DNA of 64,000 nt from JACMMS01 sp043758775 (GTDB taxonomy: Bacteria; Pseudomonadota; Gammaproteobacteria; Burkholderiales; Methylophilaceae), in assembly GCA_043758775.1 (NCBI GenBank), contig JAYVMU010000010.1:20446-84445 (forward strand). The letters run 5' to 3'. The translations under genes were made by a program, and so were the position numbers. Under the pieces are notes generated by a model, which saw nothing but the letters and a program-made list of their open reading frames with translations, was not told the DNA's origin and made no database searches. Position 1 is the first letter of the stretch. Each line of letters opens with the position of its first letter. Of the stretch, positions 16,578 to 25,700 are shown one piece after another.

Positions 16578-16972
16578 GTTTTAGTTGGCCAATCCGTGTT
16601 TATTATGAAGATACGGATGGCGGTGGTGTGGTGTATCACTCTAACTATCTCAATTTTATGGAACGCGCCCGAACAGAATGGCTGCGTGATATTGGTTTTG
16701 GACAGAATCACTTAAGAGATGAGTTAGGCATGATCATCGTCGTACATGCTTTAAGTATTGACTATCACTATCCTGCGCGCTTTGATGATGCATTAGTTGT
16801 CACCAGTCAACTGATTAAAGTAGGTGGTAGTAGTTTTATATTCGAGCAAATTATCAAACGAGATGAGTTAGTGCTTACTTGCGCTAAAGTGCGCTTAGTT
16901 TGCGTTGATATAAATAAATTCAAGCCTGTGGCTATCCCACAAAAAATTAAAGAAAAGATGGAGACTTTATGA
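16565..16972 (+). CDS. ybgC: Tol-Pal-associated acyl-CoA thioesterase YbgC
   Basis: 135-residue hotdog-fold thioesterase. The active-site block YYEDTDGGGVVYHSNYLNFM holds the catalytic Asp. In E. coli YbgC acts on acyl-CoA/ACP and associates with phospholipid synthesis. The ATG lies inside ruvB and its stop overlaps tolQ (ATGA), so translation of ruvB, ybgC and tolQ is probably coupled. Confidence 0.92.
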   Translation: MAGVSFSWPIRVYYEDTDGGGVVYHSNYLNFMERARTEWLRDIGFGQNHLRDELGMIIVVHALSIDYHYPARFDDALVVTSQLIKVGGSSFIFEQIIKRDELVLTCAKVRLVCVDINKFKPVAIPQKIKEKMETL

Positions 16973-17652
16973 ATGCAGTTAACTTGACAAGTGACATGTC
17001 AATTTTTTCGCTGATCTCAGGCGCTAGTTTCCCCGTGCAATTGGTGATGCTTGCCTTGCTCATTACCTCACTGTTTTCTTGGTGGTATATCTTTATTAAG
17101 GTGGCTACGATTAAGCGTGCAGAAACCGATGCGGACAGTTTTGAAGATGCATTTTGGACTGGTGGAGATTTAAATAAATTATATGAAGGCATCACAGCGG
17201 GTCGACGTAAGCCACAAGGAACAGCAGCGATATTTGAAGCGGGTTTTAAAGAGTACGCCCGCAATAAACAACAAAGTAAAATAGAAATTAGCGATGTGAT
17301 GGAGGGAGCGCGACGCGCCATGCGTGCTAGCTATAATCGTGAAATTGATGATTTAGATGCACATTTACCCTTTTTGGCATCGGTTGGTTCAGTGAGTCCG
17401 TATGTTGGTTTATTTGGCACCGTGTGGGGCATCATGCATGCGTTCTTAGGCTTAGCTAATACTGGGCAAGCGACCTTAAGCCAAGTTGCTCCTGGTATTG
17501 CAGAAGCGCTGATTGCAACGGCCATTGGCTTGTTTGCCGCTATTCCGGCCGTGATTGCTTACAATCGTTTTGCCAGTGCGGTCGACAGGCTGTCGGTGCG
17601 CTATGAAAGCTTTATGGAAGAGTTTACTAATATCCTGCAACGTAAGTCATAA
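16969..17652 (+). CDS. tolQ: Tol-Pal motor subunit TolQ
   Basis: 227-residue inner membrane protein of the ExbB/TolQ/MotA family; with TolR it forms the proton-driven stator that energises TolA during outer membrane constriction. Three membrane segments: about residues 15-40 (FPVQLVMLALLITSLFSWWY), 130-155 and 170-195. Conserved blocks LPFLASVGSVSPYVGLFGTV and AEALIATAIGLFAAIPAVIAYN are intact. Confidence 0.95.
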   Translation: MNAVNLTSDMSIFSLISGASFPVQLVMLALLITSLFSWWYIFIKVATIKRAETDADSFEDAFWTGGDLNKLYEGITAGRRKPQGTAAIFEAGFKEYARNKQQSKIEISDVMEGARRAMRASYNREIDDLDAHLPFLASVGSVSPYVGLFGTVWGIMHAFLGLANTGQATLSQVAPGIAEALIATAIGLFAAIPAVIAYNRFASAVDRLSVRYESFMEEFTNILQRKS

Positions 17653-17663
17653 GGTAGAGCATC

Positions 17664-18053
17664 ATGCCACGTAAACGTAGAATGATGAACGATATCAATG
17701 TCGTACCATACATCGACGTGATGTTGGTATTGCTAGTGATTTTTATGGTGACCGCACCTATGACCAACCCTGGTGTGGTAGATCTACCTAGTGTTGGGCA
17801 AGCATTAAAGCAAGCAGCCTCACCTAATGTAGTGACTATTGCCAAAGATGGCACGCTTAAGCTTAATAGTAAAGACATGACTCGTGATGAATTGCTGTAC
17901 GAGATTAAGAAGTTACCCAAAGAAAATGCCAGTGCTGTTTTAGTGGCCGGAGATGAAAAGACATCATACGGTAAGGTGATTGAAGTGATGGATATGCTTA
18001 AACAAAATAAAGTAGAAAAAGTTGGGCTGTTATTGAATTCGGCTCATCAATAG
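17664..18053 (+). CDS. tolR: Tol-Pal motor subunit TolR
   Basis: 129 residues. A single N-terminal membrane helix carries the proton-path Asp in NVVPYIDVMLVLLVIFMVTAP, preceded by the basic MPRKRRMMN cytoplasmic tail. The periplasmic part ends in a TolR-type domain (GDEKTSYGKVIEVMDMLKQN). Twelve bases separate it from tolQ. Confidence 0.95.
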   Translation: MPRKRRMMNDINVVPYIDVMLVLLVIFMVTAPMTNPGVVDLPSVGQALKQAASPNVVTIAKDGTLKLNSKDMTRDELLYEIKKLPKENASAVLVAGDEKTSYGKVIEVMDMLKQNKVEKVGLLLNSAHQ

Positions 18054-18063
18054 TAGATAGCTG

Positions 18064-18894
18064 ATGATACGCAGACATGAAAACCCATTAGCATTTAAAG
18101 CAGGTGTATTCTCAGCGCTAATACATATCATCTTGCTGGCGGCGATGCTGATTTCTTTCAATATGCAGAATAAACGGCTGGCGAGCGTTGCGCAGGTTGA
18201 GTTGTGGGATAGCTTACCAAACAAAGCGATACAGCCACCTGTAATCAAAGAACCACCAAAGCCTGTGGTAATAGAAGAGCCTAAAGAAGAACCCAAGCCC
18301 GAACCAGTGGTTGAAAAAGCTGATATTGTAATTAAGAAGAAACCTATTGAAAAGCCGGTAGAAAAAATACCACCTAAACCGATAGAGAAGAAAGTGGAAA
18401 AGGTTGTTGAAAAACCAAAGCCAGATCCCGCGATTGAGAAAGAAAAGGAAAAGGAAAAGCGTGAGGCGGCTTTAAAAGCGTTGCAAAATGATGTTACTGC
18501 AGATACCAGCGCCAGTGATAGAAAGTCAAAAGCTAAAGCGGTAGCTGACGCCAAAGTATTAGCAGATGCACAAGCTAATGCCACTGCTAATGCGGCATCA
18601 GCAGGTGAGATTGATAAATATAAAGCCTTAATTCAGGCTAAAATTCAACGTAATGTAAATAAGCAGTCGTGTGGGTCAGGTAACCCAGTGCTTGAGTTTG
18701 GCATTGCGTTAATGCCAACTGGTGAGGTAAGTGGCATGCCGAAAATGGTTAAATCTAGCGGTTTATCAGCTTGCGATGATGCTGTTGAGCGTGCGATTTT
18801 GCAATCGCAACCGCTGCCGTTGCCGCCAGACGCAAGTTTGTTTTCGCAATTTAGAGATTTAAGATTGAAATTTCATCCAAATGACGGCAACTAA
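18064..18894 (+). CDS. tolA: Tol-Pal protein TolA
   Basis: 276 residues. One N-terminal membrane segment (FSALIHIILLAAMLISFNMQ), then a long Pro/Lys/Glu-rich linker (about residues 55-130) and a helical Ala/Lys-rich stretch that spans the periplasm, then a globular TolA C-terminal domain with a Cys pair (KQSCGSGNPV and GLSACDDAVERAI). TolA links the inner membrane motor to TolB and Pal. Confidence 0.92.
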   Translation: MIRRHENPLAFKAGVFSALIHIILLAAMLISFNMQNKRLASVAQVELWDSLPNKAIQPPVIKEPPKPVVIEEPKEEPKPEPVVEKADIVIKKKPIEKPVEKIPPKPIEKKVEKVVEKPKPDPAIEKEKEKEKREAALKALQNDVTADTSASDRKSKAKAVADAKVLADAQANATANAASAGEIDKYKALIQAKIQRNVNKQSCGSGNPVLEFGIALMPTGEVSGMPKMVKSSGLSACDDAVERAILQSQPLPLPPDASLFSQFRDLRLKFHPNDGN

Positions 18895-18977
18895 TTTGCT
18901 ACTATGCTTACTAAAGCATCATATCTTTAGATTATGCTTCTGAAAGATATCACATTAAGGTAAGGCGCTATAACTCA

Positions 18978-20249
18978 ATGATAAATAAATTACGTACCCT
19001 ATTTTTATTTTTAATACTTGCACTCCCTTTAACAAGCCAAGCTGCGCTTACGATTGAAATTACAGGTGGTAGTGCACAACAAGTGCCGATTGCAATTGTG
19101 CCCTTTGCACAAACTAACTCAGGGGACAACATCAGTAATATTATCAGTGCCGATTTACGTCGTAGTGGTTTATTTCGGGTGTTAGAAACTCGTGGTGTGA
19201 CTAATCAGCCAACGGATGTGACACAAATTAAATATCCTGACTGGTCTGCGATACAAGCGCAGGCCTTAACCATAGGTACTGTTGACTCCGTAGCTGGTGG
19301 CCGTTTAAAGGTTACTTTTCATTTAATGGATGTACTCAAGCAAAATCAGTTGTTGAGTCTGGATTACACCATCACGCCTAATCAATTTCGTACCACAGCA
19401 CATAAAATTGCTGATGCCATTTATCAGAAACTGATTGGTGAACCAGGGGTTTTTGCTAGTCGCATTGCTTATATTACTAAAGCTAACAAACGTTACTCCT
19501 TGCAAGTCGCGGATTCTGACGGCTTTAATCCGCAAACCGTTGTATCCTCAAACGAGCCAATCATTTCGCCAGCCTGGTCACCTGATGGTACTAAACTGGC
19601 GTATGTGTCGTTTGAAAAGAAAAAACCGATTATTTTTGTGCAATCACTCGTGTCAGGTAGCCGCATAGTCGTGGCTAACTTCAAAGGCAATAATAGCGCG
19701 CCTTCCTGGTCGCCTGATGGTAGTAAACTGGCCATTGTGCTCACTTATGGTGCAAACTCACAGGTGTACACTATTAACGCTAATGGCACAGATTTAAAGC
19801 GCGTGACTCAGAGTGCGGCGATTGATACTGAGCCAGTATGGTCGCCTGATGCTAAGTGGTTGTATTTCACCTCAGATCGTGGTGGCAGCCCGCAGATTTA
19901 CAAAGTCTCCACTATTGGTGGAGAAGCTAGTCGTGTGACCTTTGAGGGAGGCTACAATGTGAGCCCACGACTTTCACCAGATGGAAAATCACTAGCCTAT
20001 ATCAGCAATGATGGTGGAAGATTTCGTGTAGCTTTACAGGATTTAGCGAGCGGTCAAGTACAAATACTGAGCGATGGTGGGCGAGAGGAATCGCCAAGTT
20101 TTGCACCTAATGGGCGTGTTATTCTATATGCGACTAAGGTGGGGGGCAAAGGCACATTGGCTGCGGTATCGAGCGATGGTCGCGTGCGCCAACGTTTGAG
20201 TGACGCTGGTAATGTGCGTGAGCCAGCATGGGGGCCGCTCATCAACTAA
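18978..20249 (+). CDS. tolB: Periplasmic beta-propeller protein TolB
   Basis: 423 residues with a Sec signal (FLFLILALPLTSQA|A). An N-terminal TolB domain (about 25-150) is followed by six-bladed propeller repeats, each with the WSPDG signature (PAWSPDGTKLAYVS, PSWSPDGSKLAIVL, PVWSPDAKWLYFTS). It binds Pal and TolA. It lies 83 bases behind tolA. Confidence 0.95.
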   Translation: MINKLRTLFLFLILALPLTSQAALTIEITGGSAQQVPIAIVPFAQTNSGDNISNIISADLRRSGLFRVLETRGVTNQPTDVTQIKYPDWSAIQAQALTIGTVDSVAGGRLKVTFHLMDVLKQNQLLSLDYTITPNQFRTTAHKIADAIYQKLIGEPGVFASRIAYITKANKRYSLQVADSDGFNPQTVVSSNEPIISPAWSPDGTKLAYVSFEKKKPIIFVQSLVSGSRIVVANFKGNNSAPSWSPDGSKLAIVLTYGANSQVYTINANGTDLKRVTQSAAIDTEPVWSPDAKWLYFTSDRGGSPQIYKVSTIGGEASRVTFEGGYNVSPRLSPDGKSLAYISNDGGRFRVALQDLASGQVQILSDGGREESPSFAPNGRVILYATKVGGKGTLAAVSSDGRVRQRLSDAGNVREPAWGPLIN

Positions 20250-20314
20250 AATTTTATGGGTTTTTTACAGTAGTAACTTCAGTATTATTTTTACAACAAC
20301 TAAGGAGATTTAAA

Positions 20315-20878
20315 ATGAAACAATTAAGTAAGGGTTTAATCAGTAGTCTAGTTATTGCACTGCTATTAGTGGCGTGTAAAAGCACACCAATGAAAGAAAC
20401 GCCAACGAAAGTTGAAGATAAAAGCACAAGTTCTCAAACAGTCGCTCCAAGTACAGATAATGCTGATACCTCAGGTGTTAAAGAAGTGGTGGTTGATAGC
20501 AATGCAAATAAAGACAACAGTCCGTTGAATGATCCAAACAATATTTTATCTAAACGTGTGATCTATTTTGATTTTAATAAGGACGAAGTTAAAGCAGAAT
20601 TCCGCCCATTGATTGAAGCGCATGCTAAGTATTTGCTTGCTCATAAAGAAGCCAAAGTCGTGTTACAAGGTAATACCGATGAGCGTGGTACTAGTGAATA
20701 CAATCTGTCACTGGGTCAGCGCCGTTCTGTGGCAGTGAAAAAGGCGCTTAATTTATTAGGCGTACAAGATCAGCAAATTGAAACAGTGAGCTATGGTAAA
20801 GAAAAGGCCGCACATTGTAGCGATGAAGCTTGTTACAAATTAAATCGTCATGCTGATATTGTTTATGGCAACGAGTAA
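20315..20878 (+). CDS. pal: Peptidoglycan-associated lipoprotein Pal
   Basis: 187 residues from the ATG preceded by AAGGAG; an in-frame start at 20228 overlaps tolB and has no such site. Lipobox LLLVAC|K gives an outer membrane lipoprotein. The OmpA-like domain starts near residue 75 (VIYFDFNKDEVKAEF) and binds peptidoglycan through NTDERGTSEYNLSLGQRRS. Its linker (residues 25-70) is Thr/Ser-rich and longer than in E. coli Pal. A Cys pair near the end may form a disulfide. Confidence 0.94.
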   Translation: MKQLSKGLISSLVIALLLVACKSTPMKETPTKVEDKSTSSQTVAPSTDNADTSGVKEVVVDSNANKDNSPLNDPNNILSKRVIYFDFNKDEVKAEFRPLIEAHAKYLLAHKEAKVVLQGNTDERGTSEYNLSLGQRRSVAVKKALNLLGVQDQQIETVSYGKEKAAHCSDEACYKLNRHADIVYGNE

Positions 20879-20909
20879 TATCTAGTACAAGTAATTTTAG
20901 AGAGTAATA

Positions 20910-21713
20910 ATGAAAAAACTGATTCTGGCGACTAGCTTTTTATTTTTCCAAACTTTATTTAGTCAGTTAAGTCATGCGGCTTTGTTTGATGACAATGAAG
21001 CGCGTAAGAAAATTTTGGAGTTGCAAACGCAAATTCAAACCCAGAATCAGACAACACAAGCTGCAATTCAAAGCTTGGACCAGCGCATCACAGCCGTAGA
21101 GGCTGTGGTGAAAGGTCCTGGTTTAGCGGATATGCAAAATCAGATTGAGCAACTTAAACAAGAAATAGCACGCTTAAAGGGTGAGCAGGAAGTTGTTAGC
21201 CACAATATCGATACCACTCAGCAGCGGCAAAAAGACTTATACACAGATACTGACACTCGTTTACGTAAGATTGAAGAGGCTACCGCTACGCCGGTTGCGG
21301 CACAAGCTACTACTAGCGTAGCAGCCACAGGTGTGGATGTGCAAGCATTAGAAGCAGCTAATAGCCTATCGCAAGCAGCAAGACATAAAGAAGCTTTTGA
21401 GGCTTACGACAAATTTTTAAAAGACTTTCCTAGCAGCAATCTAATTAGCGATGCTATATATGGTTTAGGTTACTCACAATTTGCACTTAAAAATTATAAA
21501 GCTGCAATTGCGACACAGCAGAAGTTGCTGGATACCTATACTGATAGCGCAAAAGCCCCCGATGCAATGTTGAATATGGCGAATAGCCAGATTCAGTTAG
21601 CGCAAGTCGCCAATGCTAAAAAAACCTTGCGTGATTTGATTAGTAAATATCCCAATAGCGCGGTTATCCCTAGTGCGCAAAAACGCTTAAAAGCGTTGGA
21701 AGCGATTAAGTAA
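20910..21713 (+). CDS. cpoB: Cell division coordinator CpoB (YbgF)
   Basis: 267 residues with a Sec signal (FLFFQTLFSQLSHA|A). An N-terminal coiled coil (about 25-120, Gln/Lys-rich heptads such as MQNQIEQLKQEIARLKGEQE) drives trimerisation, and a C-terminal TPR block (about 150-267: HKEAFEAYDKFLKDFP, YKAAIATQQKLLDTY) binds TolA. CpoB links peptidoglycan synthesis to Tol-driven constriction. It closes the tol-pal cluster. Confidence 0.93.
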   Translation: MKKLILATSFLFFQTLFSQLSHAALFDDNEARKKILELQTQIQTQNQTTQAAIQSLDQRITAVEAVVKGPGLADMQNQIEQLKQEIARLKGEQEVVSHNIDTTQQRQKDLYTDTDTRLRKIEEATATPVAAQATTSVAATGVDVQALEAANSLSQAARHKEAFEAYDKFLKDFPSSNLISDAIYGLGYSQFALKNYKAAIATQQKLLDTYTDSAKAPDAMLNMANSQIQLAQVANAKKTLRDLISKYPNSAVIPSAQKRLKALEAIK

Positions 21714-21788
21714 ACTTCTTTTACCTCGCCCAGCGTTTTGATTTTTACAGAATGATGGGCTAGGGAATTTCTTCTGTTAATCATGTGC

Positions 21789-21811
21789 TTGACGCGTTAA
21801 AATAGCGTCAA
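21789..21811. promoter_or_regulatory. Inverted repeat TTGACGC-N9-GCGTCAA before queE
   Basis: A perfect 7-bp inverted repeat lies 36 bases before the queE start. Its left arm reads as a -35 like TTGACG and the loop contains TAAAAT, so it may overlap a promoter. Operator for an unknown repressor or a simple hairpin are both possible. Confidence 0.4.
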
Positions 21812-21847
21812 ATTGAATTAATGTGATTCTGCTGTTTGATTAAACCA

Positions 21848-22486
21848 ATGAAATTAAAAATCCACGAAATCTTTTATTCGCTACAAGGTGAGTCTTCCCG
21901 TGTAGGTTTACCTACCGTGTTCGTGCGCCTCACGGGTTGCCCAATGCGTTGCGGTTATTGCGATACTGCTTATGCATTTAGCGGTGGTAGCAATATGAGT
22001 TTTGATGAGATTCTAGAAAGAGTAGCGAGTTATGGCGCACACTATGTGACCGTAACGGGCGGTGAGCCGCTTGCACAAAAAGCCTGCTGGCCTTTATTAA
22101 CTGCGCTGTGTGATGTAGGCTATTCAGTTTCACTAGAAACAGGTGGTGCGATTGATACCAGTGAAGTCGACGTGCGCGTTTCGGTGATTTTAGATATTAA
22201 AACTCCCGGTTCTGGTGAACTTAAAAACATGCGTATGGATAATATTAACTATCTAAAAGCACAAGATGAAGTCAAATTTGTGCTGTGCGACCGTGCCGAT
22301 TACGATTGGGCAAAAGCGTTACTGGCAAAATACGCGCTCAATAAAACTTGTAGCGTGTTGTTTTCACCGGTTTACAACCAAGTAAATCCAACTGAGTTGG
22401 CGGAGTGGATATTGCAGGATAAATTGCCCGTACGCATGCAAGTGCAGTTACACAAAATTTTATGGGGCGAAAAGCCAGGTGTTTAG
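21848..22486 (+). CDS. queE: 7-carboxy-7-deazaguanine synthase QueE
   Basis: Radical SAM enzyme that converts 6-carboxytetrahydropterin to 7-carboxy-7-deazaguanine for queuosine. 212 residues from the ATG (an in-frame TTG lies four codons upstream). The cluster-binding motif C-x3-C-x2-C is in TGCPMRCGYCDTAYAF, and the GGEPL SAM motif is in VTVTGGEPLAQ. The LKIHEIFYSLQGES start is typical. queC follows 45 bases later. Confidence 0.95.
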   Translation: MKLKIHEIFYSLQGESSRVGLPTVFVRLTGCPMRCGYCDTAYAFSGGSNMSFDEILERVASYGAHYVTVTGGEPLAQKACWPLLTALCDVGYSVSLETGGAIDTSEVDVRVSVILDIKTPGSGELKNMRMDNINYLKAQDEVKFVLCDRADYDWAKALLAKYALNKTCSVLFSPVYNQVNPTELAEWILQDKLPVRMQVQLHKILWGEKPGV

Positions 22487-22531
22487 GCTGAGCTGTGCCT
22501 GGTTAATTACTAAATTGAGTAGCAAATAATT

Positions 22532-23209
22532 ATGACTAAAAAAGCAGTGATTTTATTATCAGGCGGGCTGGATTCAGCCACAGTGCTGGCGATAGCAAAA
22601 TCGCAAGGTTATGAATGCTATGCCTTGAGTCTGGATTATCATCAGCGCCACATCGCCGAGCTGCAAGCCGCTAATAAAGTGGCGCATTTGCTGGGCGCGA
22701 CAGATCACAAAACCATACAGCTGGATTTATCATTGTTTGGTGGTTCTGCGCTGACGGATGACAATATTGCCGTGCCGGAATCTGCTTCGTTAGGTATCCC
22801 AGTGACTTATGTGCCAGCGCGAAACACAATTATGTTGTCATTGAGTTTGGCGTGGGCTGAAGTTTTAGGTGCGCAAGATATTTTTATTGGAGTGAATGCG
22901 CTCGATTATTCGGGTTACCCTGATTGCCGTGGTGAATATGTAAAAGCCTTTCAGGCGATGGCGAATCTTGCGACTAAAAGCGCGGTAGAAGGCCAAACTA
23001 TTACGGTACACGCGCCACTCATTGATCTGACCAAGGCGCAAATTGTTACGCAAGGCATGGCGTTGAGTGTCGATTACGCCATGACAGTGTCATGCTATCA
23101 AGCTAATGAACAAGGTGAAGCTTGTGGTTTATGTGATTCCTGTAGATTGCGCCGTGAAGGCTTTTTAGCAGCAGGTTTGACTGATCCAACACGATATAGT
23201 CAGAAATAG
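22532..23209 (+). CDS. queC: 7-cyano-7-deazaguanine synthase QueC
   Basis: 225 residues. ATP-dependent enzyme that turns the carboxylate made by QueE into preQ0. The PP-loop SGGLDSATVLAIA is at the N terminus and the zinc-binding cysteines lie at the C terminus (CYQANEQGEACGLCDSCRLR). Together with queE it gives two steps of queuosine precursor synthesis; queD and queF are not in the window. Confidence 0.95.
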   Translation: MTKKAVILLSGGLDSATVLAIAKSQGYECYALSLDYHQRHIAELQAANKVAHLLGATDHKTIQLDLSLFGGSALTDDNIAVPESASLGIPVTYVPARNTIMLSLSLAWAEVLGAQDIFIGVNALDYSGYPDCRGEYVKAFQAMANLATKSAVEGQTITVHAPLIDLTKAQIVTQGMALSVDYAMTVSCYQANEQGEACGLCDSCRLRREGFLAAGLTDPTRYSQK

Positions 23210-23308
23210 TAAAATCATTGCTCATATACGCAGATAAAGCTTGCCAAAAGTACTATAAATAACGTAAAATCCGCGCCTTTCTGTCAAAAGTTAATAGAAA
23301 ACAATATT

Positions 23309-23785
23309 ATGGTAATCATTCGTTTAGCCCGTGGCGGCTCGAAAAAAGCGCCTTTTTTCAGCGTAGTAGTAGCAGATTCACGCAATCGACGTGATGGTCG
23401 CTTCATTGAACGCGTAGGTTTTTATAATCCACTTGCAAAAGCTGGCGTAGAGGGCTTGCGTTTAGATGGCGAGCGTATCAGTCATTGGCAAAAAAATGGC
23501 GCGCAATTATCTGATTGCGTTGCACGTTTAGTTAAATTCAATGCTAAAGGTCCAGAAGCTGCTGAAGCAGCTAAGGCTAAAGATGCTGCTAAAGTCATCA
23601 AAGTAAAAGAAGCTGCTGCTGCTAAATTAGCTGCAGAAGTTAAAGCGGCTGCTGATGCAATCGCTGCAAAAGAAGCTGAAGCTAAGGCAGAAGCCGATGC
23701 TGCCGCTAAAGCCGCCGCAGAAGCTGCCGCTGCTCCAGCAGTTGAAGAAGCACCAGCTGCTGACGCAACACCTGACGCTACTTAA
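23309..23785 (+). CDS. rpsP: Ribosomal protein bS16 with a long Ala/Glu/Lys tail
   Basis: 30S subunit protein. The first ~85 residues are a normal bS16 (MVIIRLARGGSKKAPFFSVV, then DGRFIERVGFYNPLAK and LSDCVARLVK). The usual length is 80-90, but this one has 158: residues ~85-158 are a low-complexity tail rich in Ala, Glu and Lys, ending in Pro/Asp/Thr. The tail should be a charged helix on the ribosome surface; its function is unknown. First gene of rpsP-rimM-trmD-rplS. Confidence 0.95.
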   Translation: MVIIRLARGGSKKAPFFSVVVADSRNRRDGRFIERVGFYNPLAKAGVEGLRLDGERISHWQKNGAQLSDCVARLVKFNAKGPEAAEAAKAKDAAKVIKVKEAAAAKLAAEVKAAADAIAAKEAEAKAEADAAAKAAAEAAAAPAVEEAPAADATPDAT

Positions 23786-23829
23786 TTTTTTAGCTAGGGT
23801 AGTGTTTAGCCCAGCTATAAGAATTTATT

Positions 23830-24342
23830 GTGAGTGAAATGGTCATCATGGGGCGCATTGTCGCCCCATACGGCATTTTTGGCTGGGTTAAAATTCTACC
23901 AGATACCGAGGCGATTGATGGTCTGTTTGACTACGATACTTGGTGGATTGGTAAAGATAGCACTTGGCAAGAATTCGAGATTGAAACAGCTAAAGTACAT
24001 AACGATGTTTTAGTCGCCAAGCTTGTGGGTGTTGATGACCGTGATGCTGCGCTGAGATGCAAAGGTAAACAAGTTGCTGTGCCGCGTGATCAGCTACCTG
24101 AAGCCGATGAAAACGAATATTACTGGTCTGATTTAATTGGTTTAAGCGTTAAGAATAAGCAAGACATTGATTTGGGTGTAATTGTCGACGTGTTTGAAAC
24201 TGGTGCAAATGATGTGCTGGTGGTCAATGTTGAAGGTGCACCAAAGTCAAGTGAACGGTTGATCCCGTTTATTGCCGATGTGGTATTAGAAGTTGATATT
24301 GCTGCTAAGACAATGCTCGTTGATTGGGATGCAGAGTTTTAG
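23830..24342 (+). CDS. rimM: Ribosome maturation factor RimM
   Basis: 170 residues. N-terminal RimM beta-barrel (MGRIVAPYGIFGWVKILPDT) and C-terminal PRC-barrel (YYWSDLIGLSVKNKQ, ending PFIADVVLEVDIAAKTMLVDWD). It binds uS19 and helps 30S head assembly. The start is a GTG at 23830, and its stop is directly followed by trmD. Confidence 0.95.
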   Translation: MSEMVIMGRIVAPYGIFGWVKILPDTEAIDGLFDYDTWWIGKDSTWQEFEIETAKVHNDVLVAKLVGVDDRDAALRCKGKQVAVPRDQLPEADENEYYWSDLIGLSVKNKQDIDLGVIVDVFETGANDVLVVNVEGAPKSSERLIPFIADVVLEVDIAAKTMLVDWDAEF

Positions 24343-25101
24343 ATGTTATTTGATGTTATTAGCCTCTTTCCAGAAATGTTTGAGGCAATCACTGAGAATG
24401 GCATCACAGCACGTGCACTAGAACATAAAATTTATGATTTACATCTGTGGAATCCACGTGATTTTACTACTGACAATCATAAGACGGTAGATGATAGACC
24501 TTACGGTGGTGGTCCTGGCATGGTAATGCTAGCGAATCCACTTGAAAAAGCGATTGTTGCTGCAAAAGCTCGACAACAACAGTTGGGTTGTGTGAATACT
24601 AAAGTAATTCACTTGTCACCAACTGGCAAGCCATTGACACATGACATTGTGATGCAGTTGAGTGCACAAAAGAATTTGATATTGTTGGCTAGCCGTTATG
24701 AAGGCGTAGATCAGCGCTTGCTAGATAGTTTAGTTGATGAAGAGTATTCGATAGGTGATTATGTATTAAGTGGTGGTGAATTACCCGCCATGGTGTTGAT
24801 GGACGCGATTGTACGACAGTTACCAGGTGCGCTAGGTGATAAAGACTCTGCGATTGAAGACTCATTTGTGGACGGATTATTAGATTGCCCACATTACACG
24901 CGACCCGAAGTCTATACAGATGCTATAGGTCAAGAATTAAAGGTGCCAGCCATATTAATGTCTGGCAACCATGCAAAGATTAAGCAATGGCGATTACAAC
25001 AATCGCTGCTGCTGACAAGGGCTAAACGCCCGGATTTATTGGCCGCAAGGCCGTTGACGAAAGAGGAAGCACGGCTGCTCGCAGATTTTGATTCTAATTA
25101 A
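24343..25101 (+). CDS. trmD: tRNA (guanine-N1-)-methyltransferase TrmD
   Basis: 252 residues. SPOUT-class enzyme that methylates G37 of tRNAs with SAM, preventing frameshifts. The knotted SAM site (LLASRYEGVDQRLLDS and EEYSIGDYVLSGGELPAM) and the N-terminal DDRPYGGGPGMVM loop are intact. It begins immediately after the rimM stop. Confidence 0.97.
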   Translation: MLFDVISLFPEMFEAITENGITARALEHKIYDLHLWNPRDFTTDNHKTVDDRPYGGGPGMVMLANPLEKAIVAAKARQQQLGCVNTKVIHLSPTGKPLTHDIVMQLSAQKNLILLASRYEGVDQRLLDSLVDEEYSIGDYVLSGGELPAMVLMDAIVRQLPGALGDKDSAIEDSFVDGLLDCPHYTRPEVYTDAIGQELKVPAILMSGNHAKIKQWRLQQSLLLTRAKRPDLLAARPLTKEEARLLADFDSN

Positions 25102-25180
25102 GAATTAAAAATCTAATGTGCAGGAACAAGCATTCTCATAACTAAAAGGAACTCCAACGGGAAACCAGCGGAGATAAAAG

Positions 25181-25579
25181 ATGGCAGATATTATTAAAAT
25201 GTTGGAAGAGGAAGAAATTGCCCGTTTAGGCAAAGCGATTCCTGTTTTTGCGCCGGGCGACACCGTCGTTGTTGGTGTAAACGTCGTTGAAGGTACACGT
25301 AAACGTGTGCAGTCATACGAAGGCGTAGTGATTGCAAAACGTAATCGCGGTTTGAATTCATCATTCATCGTGCGTAAAATTTCTTCTGGTGAAGGCGTGG
25401 AACGTACATTCCAAACTTACTCACCATTGATTGCAAGCATCGAAGTTAAGCGCCGTGGTGATGTTCGCCGCGCTAAACTTTACTACTTACGTGAGCGTTC
25501 AGGTAAATCTGCACGTATTAAAGAAAAATTATTCACACGCGAAAAAGAAGTCATGGCACCAGAAGTAACAAAAAGCTAA
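25181..25579 (+). CDS. rplS: Ribosomal protein bL19
   Basis: 132 residues, slightly longer than the usual ~115, with the extra length at the C terminus (KEKLFTREKEVMAPEVTKS). Core motifs are FAPGDTVVVGVNVVEGTRKRVQ, YEGVVIAKRNRGLNSSF and VERTFQTYSPLI. It sits at the 30S-50S interface. A terminator follows 25 bases after the stop. Confidence 0.97.
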   Translation: MADIIKMLEEEEIARLGKAIPVFAPGDTVVVGVNVVEGTRKRVQSYEGVVIAKRNRGLNSSFIVRKISSGEGVERTFQTYSPLIASIEVKRRGDVRRAKLYYLRERSGKSARIKEKLFTREKEVMAPEVTKS

Positions 25580-25603
25580 GCGCTTGTTGCTTTAGTGTAA
25601 ATT

Positions 25604-25637
25604 AAAAAAGCCTCGCCATTAATTTAGCGGGGCTTTT
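25604..25637 (+). terminator. Rho-independent terminator of the rpsP operon
   Basis: A 12-bp stem (AAAAAGCCTCGC with GCGGGGCTTTTT, one T-G pair) ends in a run of T. It closes rpsP-rimM-trmD-rplS. Confidence 0.85.
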
Positions 25638-25700
25638 TTATTGGTTCATTTATAGATTAATAGCTGATTAATAGAGGTTGATTTGCGTTAAACTTGTCAA

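Noticed and set aside
21714..21847. preQ1 riboswitch before queE
   Set aside because: No preQ1-I or -II hallmark sequence; only a simple inverted repeat.
23655..23837. Leu/Gln-rich ORF in another frame of rpsP
   Set aside because: Shadow of the GCT/GAA repeat tail.
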